Shown in pieces: positions 44,843 through 57,720 of a stretch of 64,000 bases of DNA; position 1 is the first letter of the stretch, and every line of letters begins with the position of its first letter. The notes under the pieces are model-generated. The model was not told where the DNA came from, searched no databases, and saw nothing but the letters and a program-made list of their open reading frames with translations. The translations under genes and the position numbers were made by a program. This DNA is from Dreissena polymorpha (lineage: Eukaryota; Mollusca; Bivalvia; Myida; Dreissenidae), in NCBI RefSeq assembly GCF_020536995.1, contig NC_068355.1, positions 72,222,828 through 72,286,827 on the forward strand, read 5' to 3'.

Positions 44843-46730
44843 AGTTGACAGGAATGTCTTACCCATGAATAGGGGTCTAAAAAAACAGGATGTGTGTTGT
44901 CATTATCAAACTTGCTTGTGGTAATAAAAAATATGTGTATAATGTTACAACTACATTGGACAATGGTTGGACAAATTGTTCCAATACATCTGATATTCAA
45001 ATGTCTGTCTAAATAATTCATGAATTATGATGTGTTTTCCATGTTTAAAAGTTGCTATAGTAACACAGTATTATAAAGAGAATGACTCATATATTGGTTT
45101 ATCTGTTACTATAACATCTTGTTTTGGTCGTACTGTCTATTAGTCTGTTTAAAACCATATCAGTGTCAGACCAGCAAAAAAGCAAAATATAAAAAGACCC
45201 CTTGCTCCTATCAAGGTGCTTAAATATTGTCAATTGACTATAAGCATCTATAAGCATCTTAAATTACTCATTGAGTGCTGTCAATTACGAGTGCATTCAC
45301 ACAAAGACACGGCTTGTGTTATTCCCTTTTGTCCATCCTCTTTCTAGCCTTTTGCGTCATCAATTATCACCTTGTGAACTCTATAGAGGTGTGACTCAAT
45401 CTTCATGAAACTTGGCCACAACATAAATCACAATGATATCTTGGAAGAATTCACAACTAAATCACTTGGGGTTTAAAACTAGATCCCTAGATAAACTTTA
45501 ATAAAAAGCTTGTATTTCTCTCATTAGAATTCTCATGGAATTATAGCAAGAAAAGCCAAAAATTTGAAAAATGCATCATTTTTATTTTAACTCTAACTTA
45601 CTATAGGGAATAAATATATTGTCCTCTATGTTGCATATAATATGCAATGTTAAGTGTTCACTTAAAAAAAAATTAATTGCATACAATAGTTTAACAAACT
45701 AACTTTGTTAAACCTAAATAAGTGTGCATATTTATGTTAATAAGTGTAAAATTAAGTTATTGAACAATCTTCACAAAATTTATATGCAGGGCTTTGAATT
45801 CAACTACTCAATCTTCAGATTTGCAGTTAATTGCAGTGAATTCCAAATTCTCTTTAAGGTTTATCTTAAGTCCGCACTGAAAGTACCACTGACACCAGGA
45901 TTTCAGTGTAACTATAACTGCAGTAGGCTATAGTTATTTATTTATCAAGATGAAATATAATAATTCATATGCGTAGTGAAAGTCATTTAATGTCTGTTAA
46001 AAAAACAAGACAGCAATGAGGCGCAGCAGTTCTCTTTTGTGACTATAGGAATACAATTTGACGACTCCAGCAGTCACATTTGTTTACAGTAACACACTCA
46101 TTGTGAAAGTTAATAAACACATTAACACAAATTGTGTTGTAATTATTTCTTGGCATGATTATGTTGTTGTTTTTAAAAAAATCGCTGCCAGGTGCTGGGG
46201 TAGTTTTCTTTAAAAAAAAATAAACCTTGCAAAAACCACCTGCTCATAATGCTTTAGTCTGAAAGCCTTAGATTAGCGCCTTAGGACCTCTTGTATACCT
46301 TCAAGGCCAGTCAGAACTTAGCCTGGATCAAAATTGGATCAGATTTTTAGTTTAATAGCACTTTCCATTGCTAATCTGAAATCATGACAATTGTTCAGTT
46401 GGTACTTTATTTTCTTTTGACTGTTAACCAAAGAACATAATGTGTGCACATTAGGCTATAGTGACCAATTACAGACTGTACAATACAATACATGGTATAT
46501 TAAAAGCTGTTTCTTGTGCAAGTATGTCTCATCATGTTTTTTTAAGTCCTGCTTAACTACCCAACACACTACCAGCTCACATGGATATGTATTATAGGTG
46601 CCCAATATACATAATAATTTATCTCTATCATGACAAGGCAGTGATGAGGAAAGATTTGTGCTAAATTGCATTCTACATGTTTTTTCTATGAAGTGTCAAG
46701 AGGCACTTATTCAGAAAACGGATGCAATCT
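44843..46730. other. Gene-poor stretch
   Basis: A diverged fragment of a tandem-repeat element is visible at 45340-45500 (TTGTGAACTCTATAGAGGTG, ATCTTCATGAAACTTGGCCA). The rest has no supportable gene or repeat structure. Confidence 0.4.
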
Positions 46731-46736
46731 TAATTC

Positions 46737-47303
46737 AGGCTTTTTCCGCCCTATGCCAAAGGTCCGAAATTCTGCCCCATTCCCAATGCAAATCTGGTTG
46801 TTTTTTCCCTATTAAAAAAAAAAAAATCCCCCCCCCCCCCCAATTTTTTTTTTTTTTTTTTTTACCATAAAATATCTGAGTTTACCTGCTCCAGTGTAGA
46901 AATAGAAAGTATTGCATAATTAAATTATTTGTTGCCTTGAATTTGTTTTGAAAACTGTAAAATATGATTATTTAAGACTTTCCTTATTTTCCTCAAAATC
47001 CGGCGCTTCGCGCAATTTTTTTCACCACAAAAAAAAAGGTCAGGCCTTTTCCCCAAATTCAGATTAAAAAACCTGCACTTATAACACATGTTCATAATAT
47101 TTTGTATAATTTTAATAATAAGTTATCAAAATAGTCGTTATTTACCAGTTAACGGCTTCTTTGAAACACTATTTACATGCGATAATTTTTCCCAATCTAG
47201 CCAATTTTGTGATTAATTTTTTTCCCCAAATGGGGATTTTCACGACGCGAAATTCCCAAAATTCCAGTGTGGCGTTTTCCCAAAATGGAGCGGAAAAAGC
47301 CTG
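46737..47303. mobile_element. 567-bp TIR element with TAATT duplication
   Basis: Inverted termini CAGGCTTTTTCCGC and GCGGAAAAAGCCTG are flanked by TAATT (46732-46736, 47304-47308). The interior has an A-run, a C-run and a T-run near 46820-46860 and several CCCAAAAT words. A second, truncated copy starts at 63513. Confidence 0.8.
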
Positions 47304-47394
47304 TAATTAACTGCTATTCCCACCAAAATTGTCTTAGTACTGGCAGTCAACAAGGATGTGTGTTTACCCTCTTGTGCGCTTGACTTTTCGAAGA

Positions 47395-48157
47395 AAAATG
47401 AGAGCTATACTACTAGCCCCTGCGTCAGCGTCGCCGTTGGCGTTGGTGAAAGTTTTTATGCTACTTGAAAATATTTTCAGTGGAGCATATAGTTGCCAGT
47501 TAGTAGTTCCTTACTTCATTCCTTCATTCCATCACACTTTTGCTACCGTTTCTCTTTTGATGAGGTTTGAGGTCACTGGGGTCAAGGTCACTGAGGCTAA
47601 TAATAGACTTCCTTCTGTCACATTTTTGCTACCGTTTCTCATAGCGCCTTTAATACTTAACCAGTCGCTTTCATATTTAGCATGTAGGTACCTTGCATGG
47701 AACTCTACCTTTTGATGGGGTTTGAGGTCACTGGGGTCAAAGTCAAGGTCACCGAGGCTAATAATAGACTTCCTTCTGTCACACTTTTGCTACCGTTTCT
47801 CATAGCGCCTTCAATACTTAACCAATTACTTTCATATTTGGCATGTAGGTACCTTGCATGGACCTCTACCTTTTTATGAGGTTTGCAGTCACTGGGTCAA
47901 GGTCACTGAGGCTAATAATAGAGTTCCTTCTGGCACACTATTGCTACCGTTTCTCATAGCACCTTAAATACTTAACCAATCGCTTTCATATTTGGCATGT
48001 AGGTACCTTGCATGGACCACCTTTTGATGAGGTTTGAGGTCACTGGGTCAAGGTCACTGAGGCTAATACTAGATTTTTTAAAGTGTTTATTAACACATAT
48101 ATTGACAAAGCGCATCATCGGGGAGCATCCATCAGTTTCACTGATATTCTTGTTTAT
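47395..48157 (+). mobile_element. Hairpin-ended tandem-repeat element
   Basis: Four units of about 150-180 bp (TTTGCTACCGTTTCTCATAG, ACCTTGCATGGACCTCTACC, GAGGTTTGAGGTCACTGGGG) end in CATCAGTTTCACTGATATTC with the TTCTTGTT tail. It matches the copy at 55177-55780 unit for unit. Frames here are not genes. Confidence 0.65.
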
Positions 48158-48199
48158 TAAGTCAAATAACTTTAACACTATCAAAGATAATTAACTAAA

Positions 48200-48790
48200 A
48201 CTTGGAATACTTCTTTATGGCAACAACACAATTTTGTATGTCAAGTTGAATAACTCTGTCAGCATTATTTTTAGAGTTGTGCCCCTTTTTATACTTTGAA
48301 AATTGAAAATATGGTTAAGTTTTGTGTTTTGGTCCACTTTATTCCTAAAGTATCAAAGCTATTGCTTTCATACTTGCAAAATTTACTATCTATCATGAGG
48401 GGACTGTGCAGGCGAAGTTATGTAACTCTGACTGGCATTTTGACAGAATTTTGGCCCCTTTTATACTAAGAGAATTGAACATTTGGTTAAGTTTTGTGTT
48501 TGGTCCATTTTACTCCTAAAGTATCATGGCTATTGCTTTCAGACTTGGAACACATGCTAACTATCATAAGGGGACTGTACAGGACAAGTTGCATAACTCT
48601 GGTTGGCATTTTGACAGAATTATGGCCCTTTTTTTAAGTAACTTTCAATATTTTGATAAATTTTGTGTTTATATGCACTTTACTTCTAAAGTATCAAGGC
48701 TATTGCTTTCAAACTTCAAACACTTTCTTACTATCATAAGGGTACTGTATCTGGCCAGTTGAATTAGACCTTGACCTTTGAATGACCTTG
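48200..48790 (+). repeat. Tandem repeat, three units of about 170 bp
   Basis: Each unit contains CTCCTAAAGTATCAAAGCTA, TTGCTTTCAxACTT, CTATCATAAGGGGACTGT and GGCATTTTGACAGAATTxTGGCCC. Confidence 0.65.
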
Positions 48791-48869
48791 ACTCTCAAGG
48801 TCAAATAAATAAATTTTGCTTAAATTGCCATTTCTTCTTTATTAAGGATCAGATTTGATTCATACTTTT

Positions 48870-48970
48870 ACAAAACAACGCTTACCTGACATACCACATG
48901 GACTTCACCCAAAACATCCCCCAGGCCCCAGCCCAGAATCCCCCCCCCCCCCAACTTTTTATTGTTTTTC
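48870..48970 (+). repeat. Short CCCAGGCCCCAGCCC repeat, copy 1
   Basis: CTTACCTGACATACCACATG, then ACTTCACCCAAAAC and a C-rich run. A matching segment lies at 51640-51725. Confidence 0.45.
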
Positions 48971-50045
48971 CCTTTTTAATGCCACCGGTAGCAGTTGAAC
49001 TGTCTGTCAGTCTGTGCGTCCATCCAAAAACTTTAACATTGGCCATAACTTTTGCAGTATTGAAGATATCCCTTGGTATTTGGCATGGATGTGTATCTCA
49101 TGGAGCTGCACATTTTGATTGGTAATAGGTCAAGGTCGTCCTTCAAGGTTAAAGGTCAAATATATGGCATCTGTCTGTCCATCCAAAAACTTAAACATAA
49201 GTCATAACTTTTGCTATATTGAAGATAGCCACTTCATATTTGGCATGCATATGTATCTCATGAAGCTGCACATTTTGAGTGGTGAAAGGTCAAGGTCATC
49301 CTTCAAGGTCAGAGGTCAAATATATGTGGCCAAAATCGCTCATTTTATGAATACTTTTGCAATATTAAAGATAGCAACTTGATATTTGGCATGCATGTGC
49401 AGCTCCATGAGATACACATGCATGCCAAATATCAAGTTGCTATCTTCAATATTGCAAAAGTATTCATAAAATAAGCGATTTGGGCCACATATATTTGACC
49501 TCTGACCTTGAAGGATGACCTTGACCTTGACCTTTCACCACTCAAAATTTGCAGCTCCATGAGATACACATGCATGCCAAATATCAAGTTGCTATCTTCA
49601 ATATTGCAAAAGTATTCATAAAATAAGCGATTTGGGCCACATATATTTGACCTCTGACCTTGAAGGATGACCTTGACCTTGACCTTTCACCACTCAAAAT
49701 TTGCAGCTCCATGAGATACACATGCATGCCAAATATCAAGTTGCTATGATAAAATATTGCAAAAGTTATGAAGAAGGTTAAAGTTTAGGTTAAAGTTTTT
49801 GAATTTGTTTTTTTGACCTTTGACCTTGAAGGATAAACTTGAGCTTGACCTTTCACCACTCAAAATGTGCAGCTCCATGTGATACACATGCATGCCAAAT
49901 ATCAAGTTGCTATCATCAATATTGCAAAAGTTATGACCAAGGTTAAAGTTTTGGGACACACACACACACACACCCCCCCACACACACACACAATGACAGA
50001 CAGGCGAAAAACAATATACCCCGATCTTTCGATCCAGGGGCATAA
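48970..50045. repeat. Foldback element of GGTCAAGGTCATCC units
   Basis: Two units run in the plus orientation (48970-49400) and three in the minus orientation (49395-49960). They meet at GGCATGCATGTGCAGCTCCA and its partner near 49395-49435, so the whole can fold back. It ends with a CA microsatellite (49958-49992) and a GATCTTTCGATC hairpin followed by CAGGGGCATAAAA. Non-coding. Confidence 0.65.
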
Positions 50046-51609
50046 AAATCAGAAGTGTTTGGATTACAAATTATTATTCTCATTTGGGAATTTAAAGGAA
50101 TATTTATACTTGTGTTAAATTTGTTATGAATTAAATATTGATTTGTTAAAAACCTGTACATGTCGAAAAAAATATTTTGATAATATTATGCATTATAAGC
50201 ACAATTTTTCAGGAGGATAACGCCCAATGGCTATCATCTGTCTCTGAATACACAGGATATTGGATATTAGGGGCTTGATTGGATAATAAAACAAAGACGC
50301 AGTTGGCGGTTTTCAGTAGAACTTTAGTACTGACCAACTTAATCATAAAAAGTGCACGTGCTTATCTAACATTTAGGGATCATAAACACGGGTCCTAGCC
50401 ACTTGTACAGGCCATAGTACACAGTCCCCATGGTTACTTTCAGTAGCACACGTGGTCAGAACCTAACAAGTTCGAGTAATAAAGCACAGAGATTATGATC
50501 TGAAAAATTGCATGGGGTCTGAAATGAAACAGAATGCCTCCGCATAATTTAAAGAGTAACAAACTACGTTACGTTTGAAACATTTAAAATAATGATTATT
50601 CCGTATGATCACGGCTTCTATTTTCAAAAGTATATTCCGTTCAACATTGCTCAAGAAATTGTTAAGACAAACGTTTATAATTGTTCCATCAAATGAATTT
50701 TACATGCTACTATTTTATTACATAGCAGCCCAATCGGGACGTCAGTATTCCCTCTGAACTCGCGTACATCACCTGAAGCAATGTGTAGATTCAAATTTAA
50801 ATGCACATGTGCAAGTCATTTTCTGAAAATTGGGACAAAGTGAAAGCATTCATTTTAAAAATAAACCAACATTTAATTTTATTTAATCGGTAGATATTAT
50901 TTATATTTGTTTCGTCTGTGTATTTTAGTAACTATTATGCTAATAGATATCTTTTTTTTTTCGATGTTTAAAGCAAGTCTTGTTTCTGAGATTTAAAACT
51001 ATGTAAATTTCTTCAATTTCTACTGACATACACAATCATTGTTTTGACGGCTGACATCCCATGGTAATTGTATGAAGTATGCAGAGAAGCTGATGAAATG
51101 TTAAAACAATGGCGTAGAAGTAAAAAAAAATCAGGGTATTATCACTATATGTTTCTTATATATGCGAAATATTGCCGAGTGCCTCGGCATGATGCGGAGT
51201 GAATACTCGTTGTGGATGAGAAACTTCGTAAACAAAAGGTTTTGCGTGAGCTGAACTGTACAATTGTTATTTTAACAAATAAAGATCTTGTTTGGAAATC
51301 AGGATTCAACATTCAGCAGGTAGGGTGTTTACTTTCATATTGGAATACAATTTTGCGACCTAATGTGATCGTCAATAATGTTGACAATTGTTAATAAGTT
51401 GAAATTTAAATCTAGTTGTCACTGCTAATCCCGGTGTTTCGCCATGATTCTACAGCTGATCTTTATCGCGAGATGGTAAGAGTGAAATCACGGCGGAATC
51501 CCTGCGAATCCCCCGTAGAGTGTTATCGCGGCGAATCGCAGCAAATTACAGCGATTTGTCACGTTGGCCCTAACTCGGTTATTTAGGCAAAAATCGCGGG
51601 TCGTTTAAT
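50046..51609. other. Gene-free stretch
   Basis: No supportable coding exon. A short repetitive run around 51430-51600 has GCGGCGAATCGC-type words (ATCACGGCGGAATCC, TATCGCGGCGAATCG). The rest shows nothing recognisable. Confidence 0.4.
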
Positions 51610-51910
51610 GTAGGGGCTTTGTGTTTCACGAACACAGCTCTTACAACACTTACCTTACATACCAAAATGGACTCCACCCAAACCATTCCCCAGGCCCAGC
51701 CCAAGAATCCGCCTCCCTTGAAAAAATTTTTTTTATTCTTTCCCTTTTTTTTCTTCTTATTTTTGAAATATCATCTAACAGATGACCATACACCCACATT
51801 ATTCCCCCTCTCCACCTCCCCCCCACACCCAAAGATTTTTTTTTTTTAAAGTGGTAAAAAAATCACAAATATTTATTTTATATTATTTTATTTTTGAAAG
51901 ACCGTCCAAC
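51610..51910 (+). repeat. Short CCCAGGCCCAGCCC repeat, copy 2
   Basis: GGGGCTTTGTGTTTCACGAA, TACCAAAATGGACTCCACCC and CCCAGGCCCAGCCCAAGAAT, followed by T-rich and C-rich runs. Related to 48870-48970. Confidence 0.45.
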
Positions 51911-52139
51911 TATCACACCCAAGCTAATTACTATCAAACTTGAAATATAATCTTATTAGTTTGTTTTACTGTCTTTACAAATGTTCAATAGATTGTGGAA
52001 AATATACCTGAACTCAGAATCGTCTATAATGCACCACTTCATTAAAAAAATAAGCAATCAATATGTTTCAAATATGGTCCTCTTCCAGTTAGAATATGAC
52101 TACCGGTATATTACCTTGACTTTATTGAATATGAAAAAT

Positions 52140-52205
52140 TTCCCCATTATACTGTCAAGCACTCGAAAAGTCGAGCGCGCTGTCTTCTGACAGCTCTTGT
52201 TTTAT
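52140..52205 (+). mobile_element. Hairpin plus TCTTGTT element end
   Basis: A GCTGTC-TTCT-GACAGC stem (52179-52194) is followed by TCTTGTTTTA. It has the same end as the minus-strand copy at 16340. Confidence 0.5.
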
Positions 52206-52484
52206 TGTAGCTGTCTTATCCAGACGTTTTGACCTAGATTCCTTACTAGAATTGTATGCAGCAAAACAATTAATGGCAGATCTATAGAATTGCGCACATG
52301 TTCATGTTTTTTTTGCATTTTCATGTTTTTTTAGCATCTGCCTTCCATGTCAACATTAGTAAATTTCACGCAAACATTTGATGATATCTGCAAGGGGCAG
52401 GATGTTAAGTCCATAATAAGAATAATGGATGTTTGCGTAGCTATGAATATTTAAAGTGTTTAAGTAATTGAAAATATGGAAGCA

Positions 52485-55030
52485 GGGCCCCACATTATTA
52501 TTTGGGAAATAGAGTTTTCACCCATTGATAGCACAACGTGCTCATGGTGAGTTTTTGTGATTGCCTTTTGTCCGTCGTCCGTCGTGCGTTGTGCATTGTC
52601 AACATTTTGCCTTGTGAACACTCTAGAGGCCACATTTATTGTCTGATCTCCATAAAAATTGGTCAGAACATTTGTCCCATTGATACCTCAACTGAGTTTG
52701 AAACTGGATCATGCTGGGTCAAAAACTAGGTCAAAAAAAAGAAAAACCTTGTGAACACTGTAGAAGTCACATTTGATGCCCAATCTTGATGTAAATTTGT
52801 CAAAATGTTTTTCTAAATGATATGTTGGTTGAGTTCAAAAATGGTTCCGGTCCGTTGAAAAACATGGCCACCAGGGGGCGGGGCAGTATTTCTTATATGG
52901 CTATAGAGAAACCTTGTGAACACTCTAGAAGTCACAATTTTTGCCAAATCATCATGAAACTTGGTCAAAACATTGGTTTTATTGATATCTCGGACGAGTT
53001 TGAAAATGGTCCTGATCGGTGGAAAAACATGGCCGCCAAGGGGCGGGGCAGTTTTCCTTATATGGCTTTAGTAAAACCTTGTTAACACTCTAAAGGCCAC
53101 ATTTATTGTCCAATGTTCATGAAATTTGGTCAGAAAATTGGTCTTTTATGATATATTGGATGAGTTTGAAAATGGTAAAGTTTGCTTGAAAAACATGGCT
53201 GCCAAGGGGCGGGGCATTTTCCTTATATGGCTAAATATGGCTATAGTAAAATTTTGTTAACATTCTAGAGGCTACATTTATTGTCCAATCTTCATTAAAC
53301 TTGGTCAGAAGATTTATCCCAATAATATGTTGGACAAGTTAAAAAATGATGCCGGTTGGTTGAAAAACATGGCCGCCAGAAGGCGGGGCATTTTTCCGTA
53401 TATGGCTATAGTAAAACCTTGTTAACACTCTAGAGGCCACATTTATTTTCCGATCTTCATGAAACTTGGTGAGAAGATGTGTCCTAATGATATCTTGGAT
53501 GAGTTCGAAAATGGTTTTGGTTGCCTAAAAAACATGGCCACCAGGGGGCGGGGCATTTTTCCTAATATGGCTATATATCATGCTCTTGTAAAACCTTGTT
53601 AACACTCAATATGTTGGACAAGTTAAAAAATGATGCCGGTTGGTTGAAAAACATGGCCGCCAGGAGGCGGGGCATTTTTCCATATATGGTTATAGTAAAA
53701 CCTTGTTAAAACTCTAGAGGCCACATTTATTTTCCGATCTTCATGAAACTTGGTCAGAAGATGTGTCCTAATGATATCTTGGATGAGTTCGAAAATGGTT
53801 TTGGTTGCCTAAAAAACATGGCCACCAGGGGGCGGGGCATTTTTCCTAATATGGCTATATATCATGCTCTTGTAAAACCTTGTTAACACTCAATATGTTG
53901 GACAAGTTAAAAAATGATGCCGGTTGGTTGAAAAACATGGCCGCCAGGAGGCGGGGCATTTTTCCATATATGGTTATAGTAAAACCTTGTTAACACTCTA
54001 GAGGCCACATTTTTTGTCCGATCATCATGAAACTTGGTCAGATGATTTATCCCAATGATATCTTTGATGAGTTTGAAAATGGTTGCGGTTGGTGGAAAAA
54101 CATGGCTACCAAGGGGGCGTGGCATTTTTCCTTATATAGCTATAGTTAAACCTTGTTAACACTCTAGAAGCAGTATTTATTGTACGATCATCATGAAACT
54201 TTGTCAGAAGATATACCTAATGATATTTTGGACAAGTTCGAAAATGGTTCCAGTTGCTTGAAAAACATGGCCACCAGTGGGCGGTGCATTTTTCCTTATA
54301 TGGACTTGTGAATCTTTATGAAACTTTGTCAGTATGTTTGTTTAAATGATATCTTGGATGTGTATGAAAATGGTTCTGGTCTGTTGAAAAACGTGGCTGC
54401 CAGGGTGTTCACTAGTCATGAAAGTTGGTAAGAACATTTTGTTCTAATGACATCTTGGGCTGCACAGAATAGGTCAGTTCCTTTGAATCTCAGGTGAGCA
54501 ACTTTCGGCCTTTCAGGCCCTCTTGTTGAAATAGGGTGAAATGAGTTATAAAAATGCATATCTTAAAATCAATGCTGCTTTACTTCTGTTGAAGCTGCAC
54601 ACTTGTATTGATTCAATAAAACTGTAGACCATAATTATTAACTTTAATAAACTGACGTTTCATAACGTCTTTAATCTTTGCAACTGTCCATACTATAAAC
54701 TTTAAACTTAAAAAAAACTGATGTTAACTGATATCGTTGTAACTGTCAAACATATAAACTAAATCAATACCACAAATGATTCGGCACTTAATGGCTATTG
54801 CTTTCTTGGTTCGAAAAAGTTTGCGATTGACTGATATTTTGGCGCAACAATCGTGGACGTCTTTCGACCTCTCTTAGACATTTTAATTTCTCATCATAAT
54901 ATAAATTGAAAGTACAGGTGCCTAACAAATACATGCACAATGAGCGACGAATGAAGTCAGATTGAATACGCATGTATGTTGTGGTAAAAAATTTGGTCAC
55001 ACGATTTATTGTGTTGCCTGACTATGGTCA
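52485..55030. mobile_element. Split copy of the 38.2-kb TIR element
   Basis: A left piece (GGGCCCCACATTATTATTTG ... TTTTCACCCATTGAT, to 52530) and a right piece (GAAATAGGGTGAAATGAGTT ... TTGGCGCAACAATC ..., 54526 on) match the element at 38231-39008. They are separated by the element at 52531-54525. The far terminus is eroded. This gives a clear insertion order. Confidence 0.65.
52531..54525 (+). mobile_element. 2-kb hairpin-ended tandem-repeat element nested in a TIR element
   Basis: The start is AGCACAACGTGCTCATGGTG, with a hairpin at AGCAC/GTGCT. About eleven units of roughly 150 bp follow (CTCTAGAGGCCACATTTATT, TTCATGAAACTTGGTCAGAA, AACATGGCCGCCAGGGGGCG). Units at 53600-53720 and 53890-54000 are near-identical, so there was a recent internal duplication. 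The end is GGCCTTTCAGGCC plus TCTTGTT. Confidence 0.7.
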
Positions 55031-55176
55031 GGGGACTTAAAGGTGTTACTTGCGTTGGCGCACGCGGCTCATAAAGGCTCATAAATACTGTGTCCCTTTA
55101 GATATTGCTTTCATATTTGGTATGCATGTGTATCTGGACAACACCTTTCCATGCGAATACAATTTTTTAAGCTCCC

Positions 55177-55780
55177 CGAAATAAAATTTCGGCGGAGCAT
55201 ATAATTGCCAGTTTGTCCTTCCTTACTTACTTCCTTCCGTCCACTTTTGCTACCGTTTCTCATAGCGCCTTCAATACTTTACCAATCACTTTCATATTTG
55301 GCATGTAGTTACCTTGCATGGACCTCTACCTTTTGATGAGGTTTGAGGTCACTGGGTCAAGGTCACCGAGGCTAATAATAGACTTCCTTCTGTCACACCT
55401 TTGCTACAGTTTCTCATAGCGCCTTCAATACTTTACCAATCGCTTTCATATTTGGCATGTAGGTACCTTGCATGGACCTCTACCTTTTGATGAGGTTTGA
55501 GGTCACTGGGGTCAAGGTCAAGGTCACCAAGGCTAGTAATAGACTTCCTTCCTTCACACTTGTGCTACCGTTTCTCATAACGCCTTCAATACTTTACCAA
55601 TCACTTTCATGTTTGGCATGTACGTACCTTGCATGGACCTTTTGATGAGGTTTGAGGTCACTGGGGTCAAGGTCAAGGTCACCAAGGCTAATAATAGATA
55701 TTTTTAGGTGGTTATTAACACATTGATTGACAAAGCGCATCGTCGGTGAGCATCCATCAGTTTCACTGATATTCTTGTTA
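55177..55780 (+). mobile_element. Hairpin-ended tandem-repeat element, second copy of the 47.4-kb family
   Basis: A GCTCCCCGAAATAAAATTTC / GGCGGAGCATATAATTGCC head and three to four TTGCTACCGTTTCTCATAG units. The tail is CATCAGTTTCACTGATATTC with TTGTT. Confidence 0.65.
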
Positions 55781-56290
55781 CTTCTGTGACCTAGACTTTG
55801 AACTGGAGGTCAGCGTTCAGGTTTTGAAATCTGCAACCGCGATTCAAAAAAGGCTCATAACTTCTGTGTCCTTTCAGGTATTGCTTTCATATGCATGTGT
55901 ATCTGGACAACACATTTCCATGCGCATACAATTTTTTACCCCTGTGACCTTAACCTTGAAGTTGAGGTCAGCGTTCAGGTTTCAAAATCTGCAACCGCGA
56001 TTCGATAAACGCTCATAAATACTGTGTCCCTTCAGATATTGCTTTTATATTTGGTATGCATGTGTATCTGGACAACACATTTCCATGCACATAACATATT
56101 TGACCCCTGTGACCTTGACCTTGAACTTGAGGTCAGCGTTCAGGTTTTGAAATCTGCAACAGCGAATCGAAAAAGGCTCAAAACTTATGTTTCCCTTCAG
56201 ATATTGCTTTCATATTCGGTATGCATGTTTATCTAGACAACACCTTTCCATGTGCATACAATATTTTACCTCTGTGACCTTGACCTTTTT
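55780..56290 (+). repeat. Tandem repeat, three units of about 165 bp
   Basis: Each unit has GAGGTCAGCGTTCAGGTTTT, AAATCTGCAACCGCGATTC, GATATTGCTTTCATATTTGG and GGACAACACATTTCCATGC. A fragment of the same unit is at 55070-55160. Confidence 0.65.
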
Positions 56291-56296
56291 TTTATT

Positions 56297-56890
56297 TTTT
56301 ATTTTGTTTGCAGATTTCAGTATGAAGACCAAAATTTCTTTTACATTAAATATTAAAGCTAGAAATTGGTCATTCTATAAAAAAACGTTTTAGTTGGAAA
56401 TTGTGTTTTGATCTTTTCCAAAAATCACTTTTAATAATTTAACATTCAGACTGGAGAAGGATGTATTGTAGATTGTTCTCAAGGGGTTCAATACTGAGTA
56501 ATGGAATGCATACTTCAACCACTAGTTAATAAATTGGAGTGTTCTCCTTAACAAGGAAGATTTTATTCATAATGAGAAATGCTCAATTGAAAGTAAGTAA
56601 TGTGTGAAAGACACACTCAACTAAACAATACCAGTATTGTGACTATATACCTGGAAAAAGTATTTTGAGTATGAAAACCCATCAATGGTAAAAGAGGTTT
56701 GTTTTTAGAAGATTCAGTTTGTACAGTTATTCACTTATTAAACAATTTTAAGCAAGCTCCACAAGATACTTTGCAAATTATTTGTAATTGACAGACATGT
56801 ATAGTTTAATCACATAAAATACATAACTGTGCTAAGTTATCTCCCAGACCATCTATGACAGTATAGTACTTGCATATGTCTGCTTGTATA
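56297..56890 (+). repeat. Segmental duplicate, copy A
   Basis: Landmarks TTTGCAGATTTCAGTATGAA, CAGACTGGAGAAGGATGTAT, TAACAAGGAAGATT, GAAAACCCATCAATGGTAAA and CCACAAGATACTTTGC recur in the same order and orientation at 61840-63020. No coding function is recognised. Confidence 0.7.
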
Positions 56891-57559
56891 AATGGATTAT
56901 AATTATCACCCGCCAAATGCAGAGGGATATAGTTTTGTCATTGTCCGTCTGTCAGTCTATCAGTCCATCCATCTGTCTGTCTGTCACAGACTTTCTAGGG
57001 CTTTATCTCAGAAACTATTTAAGATTTCAACATGAAACTTGATAGGTGTATAGATATACATAAGGTGAAGGCGGGGGATATCAATGCAACAAATTTGCTG
57101 GTTGTTAAGGAAAAGTAAGAAACTGGTGAAACCAGTGTTCTAACATAAGCTTGGCTAATTAACCACACCATTGCACTAGAACTTAAATAAATTATATAGT
57201 AAAACTTGAGATATTGTGTTAAAAAAAGGCAGCATGGGGCGGAGATCCACATTTGTTCGAATGTGGAGTCACTTTAAAGAATTAACAGTAAAATTTAAGC
57301 ATGCACTTTACAGTGGAAATAGCTTGAATCAGAAAGATCATGTGACGAAAGTGAAAACACTTAAGTAATGTAGTGCTGGCAGAGAGGGAGACAAGTGCAG
57401 CAATCTGGAGTTGATTGCGTATTCTTATCCGTTTATATGTGTTAATATTTGTTAAAGTTTGAATCATTTCTTTTTTTATTGATTAAATCCCATTTTCATG
57501 AAATGCATTACAATTTCAAGCATTGTAAATATTTATAATTTTTTGGAAATCCTATTGAG

Positions 57560-57720
57560 TGCATAACAAGCCTAAGCTTATATGAAACGCTCTCGAGTCC
57601 GTGTCCTTGTTGTCTTTGGGGGAGATCTAAAGAACGCTCCCACAGTGGGGATAGAACCCGAGACCTCCCGATCGCTAGGCGGACACCATATCCACTACAC
57701 CACGGCGATCTTGGCCCAAA
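57560..57720 (-). mobile_element. tRNA-derived SINE
   Basis: On the minus strand, GCCGTGGTGTAGTGGATATG (box A-like) and GGGTTCTATCCCC (box B-like) have normal tRNA-like spacing. An unrelated tail with AGATCTCCCCCAAAGACAAC follows. It lies in otherwise unannotated DNA and is not a functional tRNA. Confidence 0.75.

Noticed and set aside
57590-57720. Functional tRNA gene on the minus strand
   Set aside because: Box A and B are present, but the arms do not pair into a full cloverleaf and a SINE tail follows.
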